The notes below the pieces were generated by a model. That model had not been told where the DNA came from and did no database searches. It saw nothing but the letters and a program-made list of their open reading frames with translations. Shown here one piece after another: positions 15,579 through 24,213 of a stretch of 64,000 bases of DNA. Positions within the stretch are counted from its first letter, which is position 1; every line of letters starts with the position of its first letter. Made by a program: the position numbers and the translations under genes. Source of the stretch: UBA11222 sp049323435 (GTDB lineage: Bacteria; Pseudomonadota; Alphaproteobacteria; UBA11222). The stretch spans positions 310,001 through 374,000 of the forward strand of contig JBMOMX010000012.1 in the NCBI GenBank assembly GCA_049323435.1, read 5' to 3'.

Positions 15579-17012
15579 ATGAAACATCGCATACAAGGCG
15601 GCCTGAAAGCGCTGCCGATCGCCGCCGCCGCTCTGGCCTTCCATCCGAACGCCGCTAACGCCGTTCTGTTTGAAGGCAATGCAAATATCTTCCAGTCGGA
15701 TTCGTCTCCCTTTCTGTTCACCTATAATGATCGCAACGGCGTCGGGCGAACCTTCCGAAATGTGACCGGAGACAATATCCGATATTCCGCGCTGGTATTT
15801 CCTTCGCCGGATTCAGATATGTTTCCCGTCGATATTGGGTCGGGGAATACATTCCGTTCGCTGAATGGCGCTGCAACACAGGTAAATGTTCTTTTCGGCG
15901 CATCCAGCTTTCCCACCCGCTTCATTGGTCTAACCTCAGGCATTGGTGGGCTGCAACATGAGTATAGCAGAGTTTTCAGACGGAATGACCTCAATCAGAC
16001 CCAGCTGAACTTTCTTGACGCCAACCCTGCGCAATTCCAGATCACCAATCCGAGCGCGCCCAATGGTGTAACAGAGATTTTCCGGACCGGGCCGGACTAC
16101 GATCAGAATGCAATGCCGGATTACATAAGTAATATTAATATTACCGGGGGCGGTCTTAACCCTACGTTGAACTGGACCTTGCCGGCCAATTCCGCCGGAA
16201 CCAGTCCGGTAATTGTAATCAGAAAAGTGCAGGGTACCGTCGGGGACGCCAACGACCCGTTTATAAGCAACTTCATCGCCAGAGCTACGCTGGCGCCAAA
16301 CGCAACCAGTTACACCGTCAATAATGCCGATTTCCAGTTCTTCCCGGGCGTTACCGGCCTGGAGATGGGCGCGCAATATGAGGTTTCTGTTGAGCTTACA
16401 AAGACCAATGACGTCGACCCCGCAAATCCCTTTGTTGACCCCTCGGCCCCTAACTTGAGTACCGTAAGCGGCATATCAAGAACATTTTTCGAGTTCACGC
16501 CGCTAGCCAATGATGTGGGGGATATGCCAGTTTATCTGCCATCGGTTTACGCCAATGGCGTCTATCATTTCGATTTTGAAGTGACCGAAGATACGCCGGT
16601 AGTGATCGATCCGGTTGTCGCTATCGGCTACGATTACCAGATCGGCGCGGGCGACACCGTTCTTTTCGACACCGTATCGCTGCCCACCATAGCGGGCGAT
16701 GACGGGTTTTATGACATCTATCTGTGGGATGGGGATTCGTTCGAGATATTTATCGACGAGGCGCAGGCGGAGACCGAGTATCTCCTTGGCGACGTTGACC
16801 GGTTCCGGGTGCTGGGGATTGACCCGGCGGCGATGCTCGATCCAGCTGATGTGACCGCATTCCTGACCACCCTGACCTTTACCGGCAACGGCCGTTTCAC
16901 CGGCACCATGACGCCGCTGACAATTGATACGAACGCCGTCCCCGAACCGATGACCCTGTCGCTGCTTGGCGCGGGTCTGCTCGGCCTCGGCTGGGTGCGG
17001 CGGCGGGTGTAA
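15579..17012 (+). CDS. PEP-CTERM sorting domain-containing exported protein
   Basis: The 477-residue protein has an N-terminal signal peptide (MKHRIQGGLKALPIAAAALA, cleavage near ANA at about residue 28). Its C-terminal sorting signal is VPEP, then a hydrophobic helix (LSLLGAGLLGLGW) and RRR. It is therefore exported and probably processed by an exosortase, which is not in this window. The middle (about 165-320) is Asn/Thr-rich and looks like a beta-sandwich. Residues about 342-477 form a module shared with the truncated gene at 8487-9410 (IDPVVAIGYDY, VDRFRVLGI, AMLDP, TAFLTTLTFTG). Function is unknown; such proteins often belong to an extracellular matrix. Confidence 0.85.
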   Translation: MKHRIQGGLKALPIAAAALAFHPNAANAVLFEGNANIFQSDSSPFLFTYNDRNGVGRTFRNVTGDNIRYSALVFPSPDSDMFPVDIGSGNTFRSLNGAATQVNVLFGASSFPTRFIGLTSGIGGLQHEYSRVFRRNDLNQTQLNFLDANPAQFQITNPSAPNGVTEIFRTGPDYDQNAMPDYISNINITGGGLNPTLNWTLPANSAGTSPVIVIRKVQGTVGDANDPFISNFIARATLAPNATSYTVNNADFQFFPGVTGLEMGAQYEVSVELTKTNDVDPANPFVDPSAPNLSTVSGISRTFFEFTPLANDVGDMPVYLPSVYANGVYHFDFEVTEDTPVVIDPVVAIGYDYQIGAGDTVLFDTVSLPTIAGDDGFYDIYLWDGDSFEIFIDEAQAETEYLLGDVDRFRVLGIDPAAMLDPADVTAFLTTLTFTGNGRFTGTMTPLTIDTNAVPEPMTLSLLGAGLLGLGWVRRRV

Positions 17013-17037
17013 AACTGCATGCGGACGTAAAACAACT

Positions 17038-17105
17038 GTCATCCTGAGCCGCAGGCGAAGGATTTCAAACCTCTTCACGTGATCTTTCGCTTCGCTCAGG
17101 ATGAC
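17038..17105. repeat. Extragenic inverted repeat, GTCATCCTGAGC type
   Basis: The left arm, GTCATCCTGAGC followed by GCGAAGGAT, is complementary to the right arm, ATCTTTCGCTTCGC followed by TCAGGATGAC. It lies 26 bases after the PEP-CTERM stop and can form a long hairpin in RNA, so it may act as a 3' end. Elements with this sequence are widespread dispersed repeats in proteobacteria. Confidence 0.65.
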
Positions 17106-17235
17106 GCGTTATTGAATGCGGGTGACCGGCGGTCGTCATGGCCGCCGTTTTTGTTTGCATGCGGACTTGCGGACTGCGCCCCTGCCCGGCTAACCTGCCT
17201 GCAAAATTCAAAGCGCACAGACAGGGGAAACGGCG

Positions 17236-18294
17236 ATGAAACTGGGATTGATGCTGGGCTATTCGGGCGAGCGGCTGGCGCTGCCGGTGGAGCGGGTGCA
17301 GCGCGCCGAGGCGCTTGGTTATGATTCCGTCTGGACGGCCGAGGCCTATGGCTCGGACGCGTTCAGCCCGCTGGCTTTTCTGGCCGCGGTGACCAAACGC
17401 ATCCGGCTCGGCACCGCCATCATCCAGCTTGCCGCGCGCACGCCTGCCGCCGCGATGATGACGGCGGCGACCATTGACGAGCTGGCGGGCGGCAACCGCT
17501 TCATCCTGGGGCTGGGCGTGTCCGGCCCGCAGATCGTCGAAGGCTGGTATGGCCAGCCCTGGGGCAAGCCCTATTGGCGCATCCGCGACTATGTGCAGAT
17601 CATGCAGAAAATCCGCGACCGCAAAGAGCCCGTCACGCATCAGGGCAAGGAAATCTCCCTGCCCTATACCGGGGCCGGCGCCATGGGCGTGGGCAAGCCA
17701 TTGAAATCGATCCTGCATATGAACCCGAAACTGCCGGTATGGCTCGGCACCGGCACCGAGGCCAATACGAAACTGACCGCCGAAATCGCCGATGGCTGGC
17801 TGCCGCTGAATTTCATTCCGGGTTCGATGAAAACCTATAAGCCCTGGCTGGAGGAAGGCTTTGCCCGCGCGGGTGGCGGCAAGGGTTTCAAAAATTTTGA
17901 AATCCAGGCCATGACCACAGTCGTCGTGACCAATGACGTGAAGGCCGGGCTGAAGCGCATGAAGCCAAATGTGGCGCTCTATGTCGGCGGCATGGGGCAC
18001 CCGGATCTGAACTTCCATAAAGAGATGATGATCCGGCGCGGCTATGGCGAGGCCGCCAACCGCATTCAGGAACTGTATCTGGCCAAGCGCAAGAACGAGG
18101 CCGCCGACGCCGTGCCGGATGACTATCTGGATGAGGGCGCGCTGGTCGGCCCGCGCGAACGCATTGCGCAGCGCTTCGCCGCCTGGGCCGATAGCGGCGC
18201 GACGGGGCTGACCATCAACGCCGGTCAGATGGAGGCGATTGAGCTGATGGCGGATATTGCCGGAACCCGGGGCAAGGTTGGCGCGACGGCGTGA
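17236..18294 (+). CDS. LLM class flavin-dependent oxidoreductase
   Basis: The 352-residue protein matches the luciferase-like monooxygenase superfamily of TIM-barrel enzymes that use F420 or FMN. Typical segments are an N-terminal KLGLMLGYSGE, RAEALGYDSVWTAEAYGSDAF, TKRIRLGTAI and the loop GLGVSGPQIVEGWYGQPWGKP, which resembles the F420-dependent group. Whether this organism makes F420 cannot be told from the window. A purine-rich GGGGAAAC site precedes the ATG. No partner gene is adjacent, so the substrate is unknown. Confidence 0.85.
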   Translation: MKLGLMLGYSGERLALPVERVQRAEALGYDSVWTAEAYGSDAFSPLAFLAAVTKRIRLGTAIIQLAARTPAAAMMTAATIDELAGGNRFILGLGVSGPQIVEGWYGQPWGKPYWRIRDYVQIMQKIRDRKEPVTHQGKEISLPYTGAGAMGVGKPLKSILHMNPKLPVWLGTGTEANTKLTAEIADGWLPLNFIPGSMKTYKPWLEEGFARAGGGKGFKNFEIQAMTTVVVTNDVKAGLKRMKPNVALYVGGMGHPDLNFHKEMMIRRGYGEAANRIQELYLAKRKNEAADAVPDDYLDEGALVGPRERIAQRFAAWADSGATGLTINAGQMEAIELMADIAGTRGKVGATA

Positions 18295-18378
18295 GGCTGC
18301 GCCAGCCCAGCCTTCGCTCCTTCGGAGCTTCGGCGTGGCATCCGCCTCGCACGCTCCGGCGCAGTCGCGCCGTAGCTA

Positions 18379-18399
18379 AATTTTGGCTTCGCCAAAATT
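18379..18399. terminator. Hairpin after the LLM oxidoreductase gene
   Basis: AATTTTGGC, loop TTC, GCCAAAATT form a perfect 9-base-pair stem, 85 bases after the LLM gene stop and 12 bases beyond the 3' end of the convergent tRNA-Val. It could end transcription from either side. No clear T run follows on the plus strand, so confidence is modest. Confidence 0.45.
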
Positions 18400-18411
18400 A
18401 GCGAAGGCGGA

Positions 18412-18487
18412 TGGTGGGCGGTGACAGGCTCGAACTGCCGACCCTCTCGGTGTAAACGAGATGCTCTACCAACTGAGCTAACCGCCC
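18412..18487 (-). tRNA. tRNA-Val (anticodon UAC)
   Basis: The 76-base minus-strand sequence folds as a complete cloverleaf. Acceptor arms are GGGCGGT and ACCGCCC, followed by an encoded ACCA. The D arm contains GCTCAGTTGGTAGAGC. The anticodon stem TCTCG/CGAGA encloses TTTACAC, giving UAC. The T arm GGCAG-TTCGAGC-CTGTC is intact. It follows hup on the same strand, as usual in alphaproteobacteria. Confidence 0.97.
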
Positions 18488-18639
18488 TGGACCGGAATTT
18501 TATGCGTTCGGATCAGATTGTCCGGCAGATTAAACTGTCCGGCCCGCAATATCACCCCGGATTTACGCGCCCAGGAGAAGCCGGAGCTTCGCACCTGCCT
18601 GGCCCGACTCCGGGGTGCGGGATACCAGATCAGGGAGAT

Positions 18640-18668
18640 GGCGGCACGAACACGAACCCTGTGCCGCC
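18640..18668 (-). terminator. Hairpin downstream of hup, possible terminator
   Basis: On the minus strand a GGCGGCAC/GTGCCGCC 8-base-pair stem lies 12 bases after the hup stop. No T run follows it, so it could be a Rho-dependent end, a 3' stabiliser or a weak intrinsic terminator. Confidence 0.4.
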
Positions 18669-18680
18669 CATCCCGGAAGA

Positions 18681-18953
18681 TTAGTTGACGGCGTCTTTCA
18701 ACGCCTTGCCAGCTTTGAATTTCGGCTGCTTGCTGGCGGGGATTTTAATGGCTTCGCCGGTGCGGGGATTGCGGCCTTCGGACGCCTTGCGCTTCACAAC
18801 GGAAAAGGTGCCAAATCCGACAAGGCGCACTTCGCCATTCTTTTTCAGACTTTTGGTAATAATTTCCAAAATGGAATCAACAGCGCGCGACGCATCTGCC
18901 TTGGTGATGTCGATATCATCCGCTACGGCTGCGATCAGGTCATTCTTGTTCAC
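18681..18953 (-). CDS. hup: DNA-binding protein HU
   Basis: The 90-residue protein has the HU/IHF fold and length. MNKNDLIAAVAD opens helix 1, the signature GFGTFSVVKRKASEGRNPRT spans about residues 46-65, and the DNA-intercalating proline is in RNPRTGE. HU bends DNA non-specifically and compacts the nucleoid. It sits between lon and tRNA-Val, the standard alphaproteobacterial place. A G-rich ribosome site precedes the ATG. The 320-base gap upstream to lon holds the lon terminator and a cluster of CTGAC repeats near the hup start. Confidence 0.96.
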   Translation of the reverse strand: MNKNDLIAAVADDIDITKADASRAVDSILEIITKSLKKNGEVRLVGFGTFSVVKRKASEGRNPRTGEAIKIPASKQPKFKAGKALKDAVN

Positions 18954-18997
18954 GAGGGCCCCCTCAGTAAGTAGTTGCAGGTCTAGTCCGGTTACAG

Positions 18998-19038
18998 GTC
19001 AGTAAGTCAGATAAGCAGTCAGAATCCAGGTTAGTCAG
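18998..19038 (-). repeat. Cluster of CTGAC repeats upstream of hup
   Basis: On the minus strand CTGAC occurs four times (plus-strand GTCAG at 18998, 19006, 19018 and 19034), with steps of 8, 12 and 16 bases, 45-85 bases before the hup ATG. It may be a regulatory or leader sequence. Function is unknown and chance is possible with so short a motif. Confidence 0.35.
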
Positions 19039-19184
19039 ACTCGGCCGAAACGGCCAAAATTTCACAAGAACATTGCCTTTGTTCTCCACCCCCGTCAAAG
19101 AAAAAAGCCTCTTTTCCCACAGATTTTTGCGCATTTTCATATCTGCTGGCCGGGAAGAATGCAGTGCGGGCGCAGATTCGTCAA

Positions 19185-19229
19185 AGAAAAACCGGCCATG
19201 ATGCGTGATCAAAACACACATGGCCGGTT
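19185..19229 (-). terminator. Intrinsic terminator of lon
   Basis: On the minus strand AACCGGCCATG and its exact complement CATGGCCGGTT form an 11-base-pair stem with an 18-base loop, followed by TTTTTC. It starts 45 bases after the lon stop. Confidence 0.75.
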
Positions 19230-19273
19230 AAAATTTGATCCCGCGCGGTTTGTGTCCGCGCGGGCAGATTTAC

Positions 19274-21691
19274 TTAATGCGCGCGAAGGGCGTCGGCGGA
19301 AGTTTTTATCGCTTCGCTGGCGGCCGCCATTTCCTTTTCCTCATCCCATTCAATGGGCGTCAGGGGCCTCACAAGCGCATGCTTCAACACATCGTCAAGA
19401 ACATTCATCGGAATAATCTCGAGATCTTTTTTTACATTCTCCGGAATATCCGCCAGATCCTTCACATTTTCAGAAGGGATCAGCACGGTCTTGATTCCGC
19501 CGCGCAACGCCGCAAGCAGTTTTTCCTTCAACCCGCCAATCGGCAGAACACGGCCGCGCAGGCTGATCTCACCCGTCATGGCCACATCACGCCGCACCGG
19601 ATTGGATGTCAGCACCGAGACAATGGATGTCACCATTGCCACGCCAGCTGACGGCCCGTCCTTCGGGGTCGCCCCTTCCGGCACATGCACATGAATGTCT
19701 TTTTTCTCAAAGATCGACGGTTTGATGCCGAAATCAACCGCGCGCGACCGCACATAGGACGACGCCGCCTCAATGGATTCCTTCATCACTTCGCCCAGCT
19801 TGCCGGTGGTTGTCATGCGGCCCTTGCCAGGCAGCATCACCGATTCGATGTTCAGCAACTCGCCGCCCACCTCGGTCCAGGCAAGCCCGGTAACAATGCC
19901 GACCTGATCCTCGGCCTCGGCCTCGCCATAGCGGAAACGCCGCACGCCGATATATTTTTCAATCAGCTCTTCGGTGACTTCGACATGCTTCAGGGACTTG
20001 TTCGATACCAGTTCGCGCACGGCCTTTCGCGCCAGATTGGCCAGATCGCGTTCCAGATTACGCACCCCCGCCTCACGCGAATAATAACGGATGAGGTGGC
20101 GGATGCCCGCATCGGAAATCGTGAACTCGTTCTCTTTAAGGCCATGCGCCTCACGCTGTTTGGCAACCAGATGGCGTTTGGCGATCTCGATTTTTTCGTC
20201 TTCGGTATAGCCGGGAATCCGGATGATTTCCATCCGGTCCAGCAATGGTTCCGGCATACGCAAACTGTTTGCCGTGGTCACGAACATCACATCCGACAGA
20301 TCATAATCCACTTCCAGATAATGATCCGAAAAGGTGCTGTTCTGTTCGGGATCCAGCACTTCGAGCAGCGCAGAAGACGGGTCGCCCCGGAAATCAGCAC
20401 CCATTTTATCGATTTCATCGAGCAGGAAAAACGGATTGGAGTTTTTCGCCTTACGCATGCTCTGGATAACCTTGCCCGGCATCGAGCCAATATAGGTGCG
20501 CCGGTGGCCGCGAATTTCGGCCTCGTCGCGCACACCACCCAGCGACATGCGGATAAATTCACGCCCCGTCGCGCGCGCGATGGACTTGCCAAGCGAGGTT
20601 TTGCCAACGCCGGGCGGTCCAACCAGGCACAGGATCGGGCCTTTCATTTTACCGGTACGTTTTTGCACCGCCAGATATTCGAGGATGCGCTCCTTCACCT
20701 TTTCCAGGCCATAATGGTCTGCATCCAGAATCGCTTCGGCGCGCGCCAGATCAATATTCACGCGCTTGCGCTTGTTCCAGGGGATCGTCAGCAGCCAGTC
20801 GAGATAGTTGCGCACGACGGTCGCCTCGGCGGACATCGGGCTCATATTGCGCAGCTTTTTTAATTCACCTTCGGCTTTCTCCAGCGCCTCTTTGCTCAGC
20901 TTGGTGTTTTTAATTTTCTGCTCAAGCTCGCCGATATCGTCCTTGCCGTTCTCGCCTTCACCAAGCTCTTTTTGAATCGCCTTCATCTGTTCGTTCAGAT
21001 AAAATTCGCGCTGGGTTTTTTCCATCTGGCGCTTGACGCGGCCGCGAATTTTCTTCTCCACCTGGAGGACGCTGATCTCCCCCTCCATCATGGCAAGCAG
21101 TTTTTCAAGCCGCTCCGCCGTGCCGAACATTTCCAGCAGCTCCTGTTTTTCAGGAATTTTTACGGCAACATGCGATGCAATGGCGTCGGCAAGTTTCGCC
21201 GCGCCTTCAATCTGCTCCACCGATACCAGCACATCCTGTGGAAGTTTCTTGCCCAGATTCACATATTGATCGAACAGCGCCGTCGCCGAACGGGCCAGCG
21301 CCTCGGTCTCCGCGCTATCTTCCTCATCGCCGGAAATGATTTCCACCTCGGCCTGAAGAAAATCAGAATTATCCGTAAAATTTTTGATGCGCGCGCGTGT
21401 CACGCCTTCAACCAGAACCTTGACGGTCTTGTCCGGCAGTTTCAGCAACTGCATGACTGTTGCAATGGTTCCAACCTGATACACATCATCCTTGCCCGGA
21501 TCATCGGTTGTGGCGTCGCGTTGCGCCACCAGCATGATCTGTTTATCCGTCTGCATCATATCTTCAAGTGCGCGGACGGATTTCTCACGGCCCACAAACA
21601 ATGGCACCACCATATGCGGAAACACGACAATGTCCCGCAATGGCAGCACAGGCATAATGTTGGGCTGGTCAGACTTATTTGATACTTCCAT
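19274..21691 (-). CDS. lon: ATP-dependent protease Lon (La)
   Basis: Lon (805 residues) is a cytoplasmic AAA+ serine protease that removes misfolded and regulatory proteins. The substrate-binding LAN domain covers about residues 10-205. The ATPase domain has the P-loop GPPGVGKTS near residue 360, and the C-terminal peptidase has the catalytic Ser in PKDGPSAGVAM (about 679) and Lys in GGLKEKLLAA. Length is typical. It follows clpX in the conserved tig-clpP-clpX-lon-hup order, with a 200-base gap that contains a 12-base tandem repeat (about 21833-21856). In Caulobacter Lon controls cell-cycle factors including SciP, and a sciP gene is present in this window. Confidence 0.98.
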   Translation of the reverse strand: MEVSNKSDQPNIMPVLPLRDIVVFPHMVVPLFVGREKSVRALEDMMQTDKQIMLVAQRDATTDDPGKDDVYQVGTIATVMQLLKLPDKTVKVLVEGVTRARIKNFTDNSDFLQAEVEIISGDEEDSAETEALARSATALFDQYVNLGKKLPQDVLVSVEQIEGAAKLADAIASHVAVKIPEKQELLEMFGTAERLEKLLAMMEGEISVLQVEKKIRGRVKRQMEKTQREFYLNEQMKAIQKELGEGENGKDDIGELEQKIKNTKLSKEALEKAEGELKKLRNMSPMSAEATVVRNYLDWLLTIPWNKRKRVNIDLARAEAILDADHYGLEKVKERILEYLAVQKRTGKMKGPILCLVGPPGVGKTSLGKSIARATGREFIRMSLGGVRDEAEIRGHRRTYIGSMPGKVIQSMRKAKNSNPFFLLDEIDKMGADFRGDPSSALLEVLDPEQNSTFSDHYLEVDYDLSDVMFVTTANSLRMPEPLLDRMEIIRIPGYTEDEKIEIAKRHLVAKQREAHGLKENEFTISDAGIRHLIRYYSREAGVRNLERDLANLARKAVRELVSNKSLKHVEVTEELIEKYIGVRRFRYGEAEAEDQVGIVTGLAWTEVGGELLNIESVMLPGKGRMTTTGKLGEVMKESIEAASSYVRSRAVDFGIKPSIFEKKDIHVHVPEGATPKDGPSAGVAMVTSIVSVLTSNPVRRDVAMTGEISLRGRVLPIGGLKEKLLAALRGGIKTVLIPSENVKDLADIPENVKKDLEIIPMNVLDDVLKHALVRPLTPIEWDEEKEMAAASEAIKTSADALRAH

Positions 21692-21891
21692 AGGAATCCC
21701 CTAATGCTTGCGTTGCGCCTGCAATCCCGCCAAAGCCGAAACCGCAGATGCGAACGAACCCGCCCGGCCATCCGGCGCGGATCGTGTTGCTAACGTGGGT
21801 TTAACCGGCGCCAGATTCAAGACCGGTTCCAAAGAAACTACTGGAGAAACTACTGGTTTCAGATACATCCCGGAAAAATGCCGGCGCGGCC

Positions 21892-23169
21892 TCAGGCCGA
21901 AGCTCCGGCGTCCTGGCGATCCCGGTCGGAATAGATGTATAGAGGGCTGGCTTTGCCATCGACAACTTCCCCGCTAATGACCACTTCTTCAACGGATTCA
22001 AAGCTAGGCAATTCGTACATCGTATCCAGCAGAATCGATTCCAGAATGGAGCGCAAACCGCGCGCCCCGGTTTTGCGGGTAATCGCTTTTTTGGCGATCG
22101 CCCGCAAGGCCTCATCCGAAAAGGTCAGTTTGACATTTTCCATCTCGAACAGGCGCTGGAACTGCTTGGCAAGCGCGTTCTTGGGTTTGCTGAGAATATC
22201 AATCAGCGCCGCGTCGTCCAGATCCGTCAGCGTCGCGAGCACCGGCAGCCGGCCGACAAATTCCGGGATCAGGCCAAAGGCAAGCAGATCCTCCGGCTCA
22301 AGCATTTTGAGGATTTCGCCGGTGCGCCGGTCATCGGGGGATTTGACATTAGCGCCAAAACCGATGGACGAACCCTGGCCGCGCGCGGAAATGATACGCT
22401 CAAGCCCGGAAAAGGCGCCGCCGCAAATGAACAGAATATTGGTCGTGTCCACTTGCAGGAATTCCTGCTGCGGATGCTTGCGCCCGCCCTGCGGCGGAAC
22501 ACTGGCGACAGTGCCTTCCATCAGTTTCAATAGCGCCTGCTGAACGCCTTCGCCCGAAACATCGCGGGTAATGGACGGGTTGTCGGATTTGCGGCTGATC
22601 TTGTCAACTTCGTCGATATAGACAATCCCGCGCTGCGCCTTCTCGACATTGTAATCAGCGGATTGCAGCAGTTTCAGGATAATGTTTTCAACATCCTCAC
22701 CGACATAGCCCGCTTCGGTCAGCGTCGTCGCATCGGCCATGGTGAAGGGCACATCCAGGATGCGCGCCAGCGTTTGCGCCAGCAATGTCTTGCCGCAGCC
22801 GGTTGGGCCGATCAGCAGAATATTCGATTTGGCAATTTCGACATCGCCTGTTTTTTGCTGCTGATTCAGCCGCTTGTAATGATTGTGCACCGCCACCGAC
22901 AGCACCCGCTTGGCATAATCCTGCCCGATGACATAATCATCAAGCGTTTTGCGAATTTCCTTGGGAGTGGGCACGCCGGCGCGCGATTTCACCAGCGATG
23001 TCTTGGTTTCTTCACGGATAATATCCATGCACAGCTCAACGCATTCATCACAGATGAATACGGTTGGGCCCGCTATCAGCTTACGCACTTCGTGCTGGCT
23101 TTTGCCGCAGAAAGAGCAATAGAGCGTATTTTTTGAATCGCCGCCGCTGCCGCCGCTGACCTTGCTCAT
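21892..23169 (-). CDS. clpX: ClpXP protease ATPase subunit ClpX
   Basis: The 425-residue unfoldase recognises tagged substrates and feeds them to ClpP. The N-terminal zinc-binding domain has CSFC and CDEC cysteine pairs (about residues 15-43). The AAA+ domain has the P-loop GPTGCGKTLLAQ near residue 120 and Walker B IVYIDEVDKI. The ATG at 23169 gives the canonical MSKVSGG start; the frame stays open 39 codons upstream, but that segment lacks family similarity. It lies between clpP and lon on the same strand. Confidence 0.97.
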   Translation of the reverse strand: MSKVSGGSGGDSKNTLYCSFCGKSQHEVRKLIAGPTVFICDECVELCMDIIREETKTSLVKSRAGVPTPKEIRKTLDDYVIGQDYAKRVLSVAVHNHYKRLNQQQKTGDVEIAKSNILLIGPTGCGKTLLAQTLARILDVPFTMADATTLTEAGYVGEDVENIILKLLQSADYNVEKAQRGIVYIDEVDKISRKSDNPSITRDVSGEGVQQALLKLMEGTVASVPPQGGRKHPQQEFLQVDTTNILFICGGAFSGLERIISARGQGSSIGFGANVKSPDDRRTGEILKMLEPEDLLAFGLIPEFVGRLPVLATLTDLDDAALIDILSKPKNALAKQFQRLFEMENVKLTFSDEALRAIAKKAITRKTGARGLRSILESILLDTMYELPSFESVEEVVISGEVVDGKASPLYIYSDRDRQDAGASA

Positions 23170-23395
23170 TGAGAGACTCCGTCTGCCTGTATGTTTCTCA
23201 CCCGATACAACGCGCATCGGGCGGAATGGTTTTTTTCTTCCTGAGTTGCCCAACCCCCCTGAAAAACAGGCTGGTCCGGGAAACATTTATGGCACATCTC
23301 GAATCTCACTAGCGATTCTGACACCCCACAAACTCATACGAGCATGTTAGCCCATATAATTTCAAGATTTCATTAATATAGGCGCTAAATGCCTA

Positions 23396-24022
23396 TTATA
23401 CACCCTCTTCCGGCGCTGGACGCTTTTCGACCACCTTGTCTATAATGCCGAACTCCAGGGCCATTTCTGCGGTCATAAAATTATCCCGTTCCAGCGCAAC
23501 CTCAACTTTATCTATGGCCAGGCCGGTATGACGGGCATAAATCTGATTAAGCCGCTGTTTTAATGAACGAATTTCTTCGGCATGGAGAAGAATATCCGTA
23601 GCCTGCCCCTGAAATCCGCCCGATGGCTGATGCAGCATGACACGCGCATTAGGAAGCGCATAGCGCTGACCTTTTTCACCCGCACAAAGCAGCAGCGAGC
23701 CCATGGACGCCGCCTGCCCCACGCACAGGGTTGAAACGGCCGGGCGGATATATTGCATCGTATCATAAATGCCCAGACCGGAAGTCACGACACCGCCGGG
23801 CGAATTGATATATATGAAAATCTCTTTTTTCGGATTTTCAGCTTCCAGAAACAGCAATTGCGCCGTTACCAGCGTGGCCATATGGTCTTCGATCGGTCCG
23901 GTTATGAAAATAATCCGCTCTTTCAGCAGGCGCGAAAAAATATCATAAGCCCGCTCCCCACGGCCGGTCTGCTCCACGACCATGGGAACAAGGTTCATAT
24001 AGGTTTCGACTGGATCTCGCAT
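23396..24022 (-). CDS. clpP: ATP-dependent Clp protease proteolytic subunit
   Basis: ClpP (208 residues) forms the two-ring serine protease chamber. The catalytic Ser is in GQAASMGSLLL (about residue 104) and the His in VMLHQPSGG (about 129). The oligomer-forming GPIEDHMATLVTAQLLFLEA precedes them. I start at the ATG at 24022 because AGGA lies 9 bases upstream. A longer start at 24061 has no such site and adds residues not found in the family. A 226-base gap without a gene separates it from clpX. Confidence 0.97.
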   Translation of the reverse strand: MRDPVETYMNLVPMVVEQTGRGERAYDIFSRLLKERIIFITGPIEDHMATLVTAQLLFLEAENPKKEIFIYINSPGGVVTSGLGIYDTMQYIRPAVSTLCVGQAASMGSLLLCAGEKGQRYALPNARVMLHQPSGGFQGQATDILLHAEEIRSLKQRLNQIYARHTGLAIDKVEVALERDNFMTAEMALEFGIIDKVVEKRPAPEEGV

Positions 24023-24213
24023 GGTTTGTTTCCTAGGCTTTGGTCCGTTACTTGGGCTCATTTAAGGCAGGTGAGTTCAGATCGAAGCGCAACACCCGGC
24101 GCCGCCCCGGACTTGATCAGAGGGGACACTATCAGGGACGGTGCTGTGATTGTAGCATGCATTGGTCTATTATCATCTGGCAGAAACAGAATATATCCGG
24201 GGCGGGTTAATAT

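Noticed and set aside
18421..18684. Plus-strand frame across tRNA-Val
   Set aside because: It is antisense to the tRNA and has no plausible start site or conserved features.
21833..21856. Tandem 12-base repeat (AGAAACTACTGG twice) between clpX and lon as a regulatory element
   Set aside because: Only two copies and no symmetry; replication slippage is the simpler explanation.
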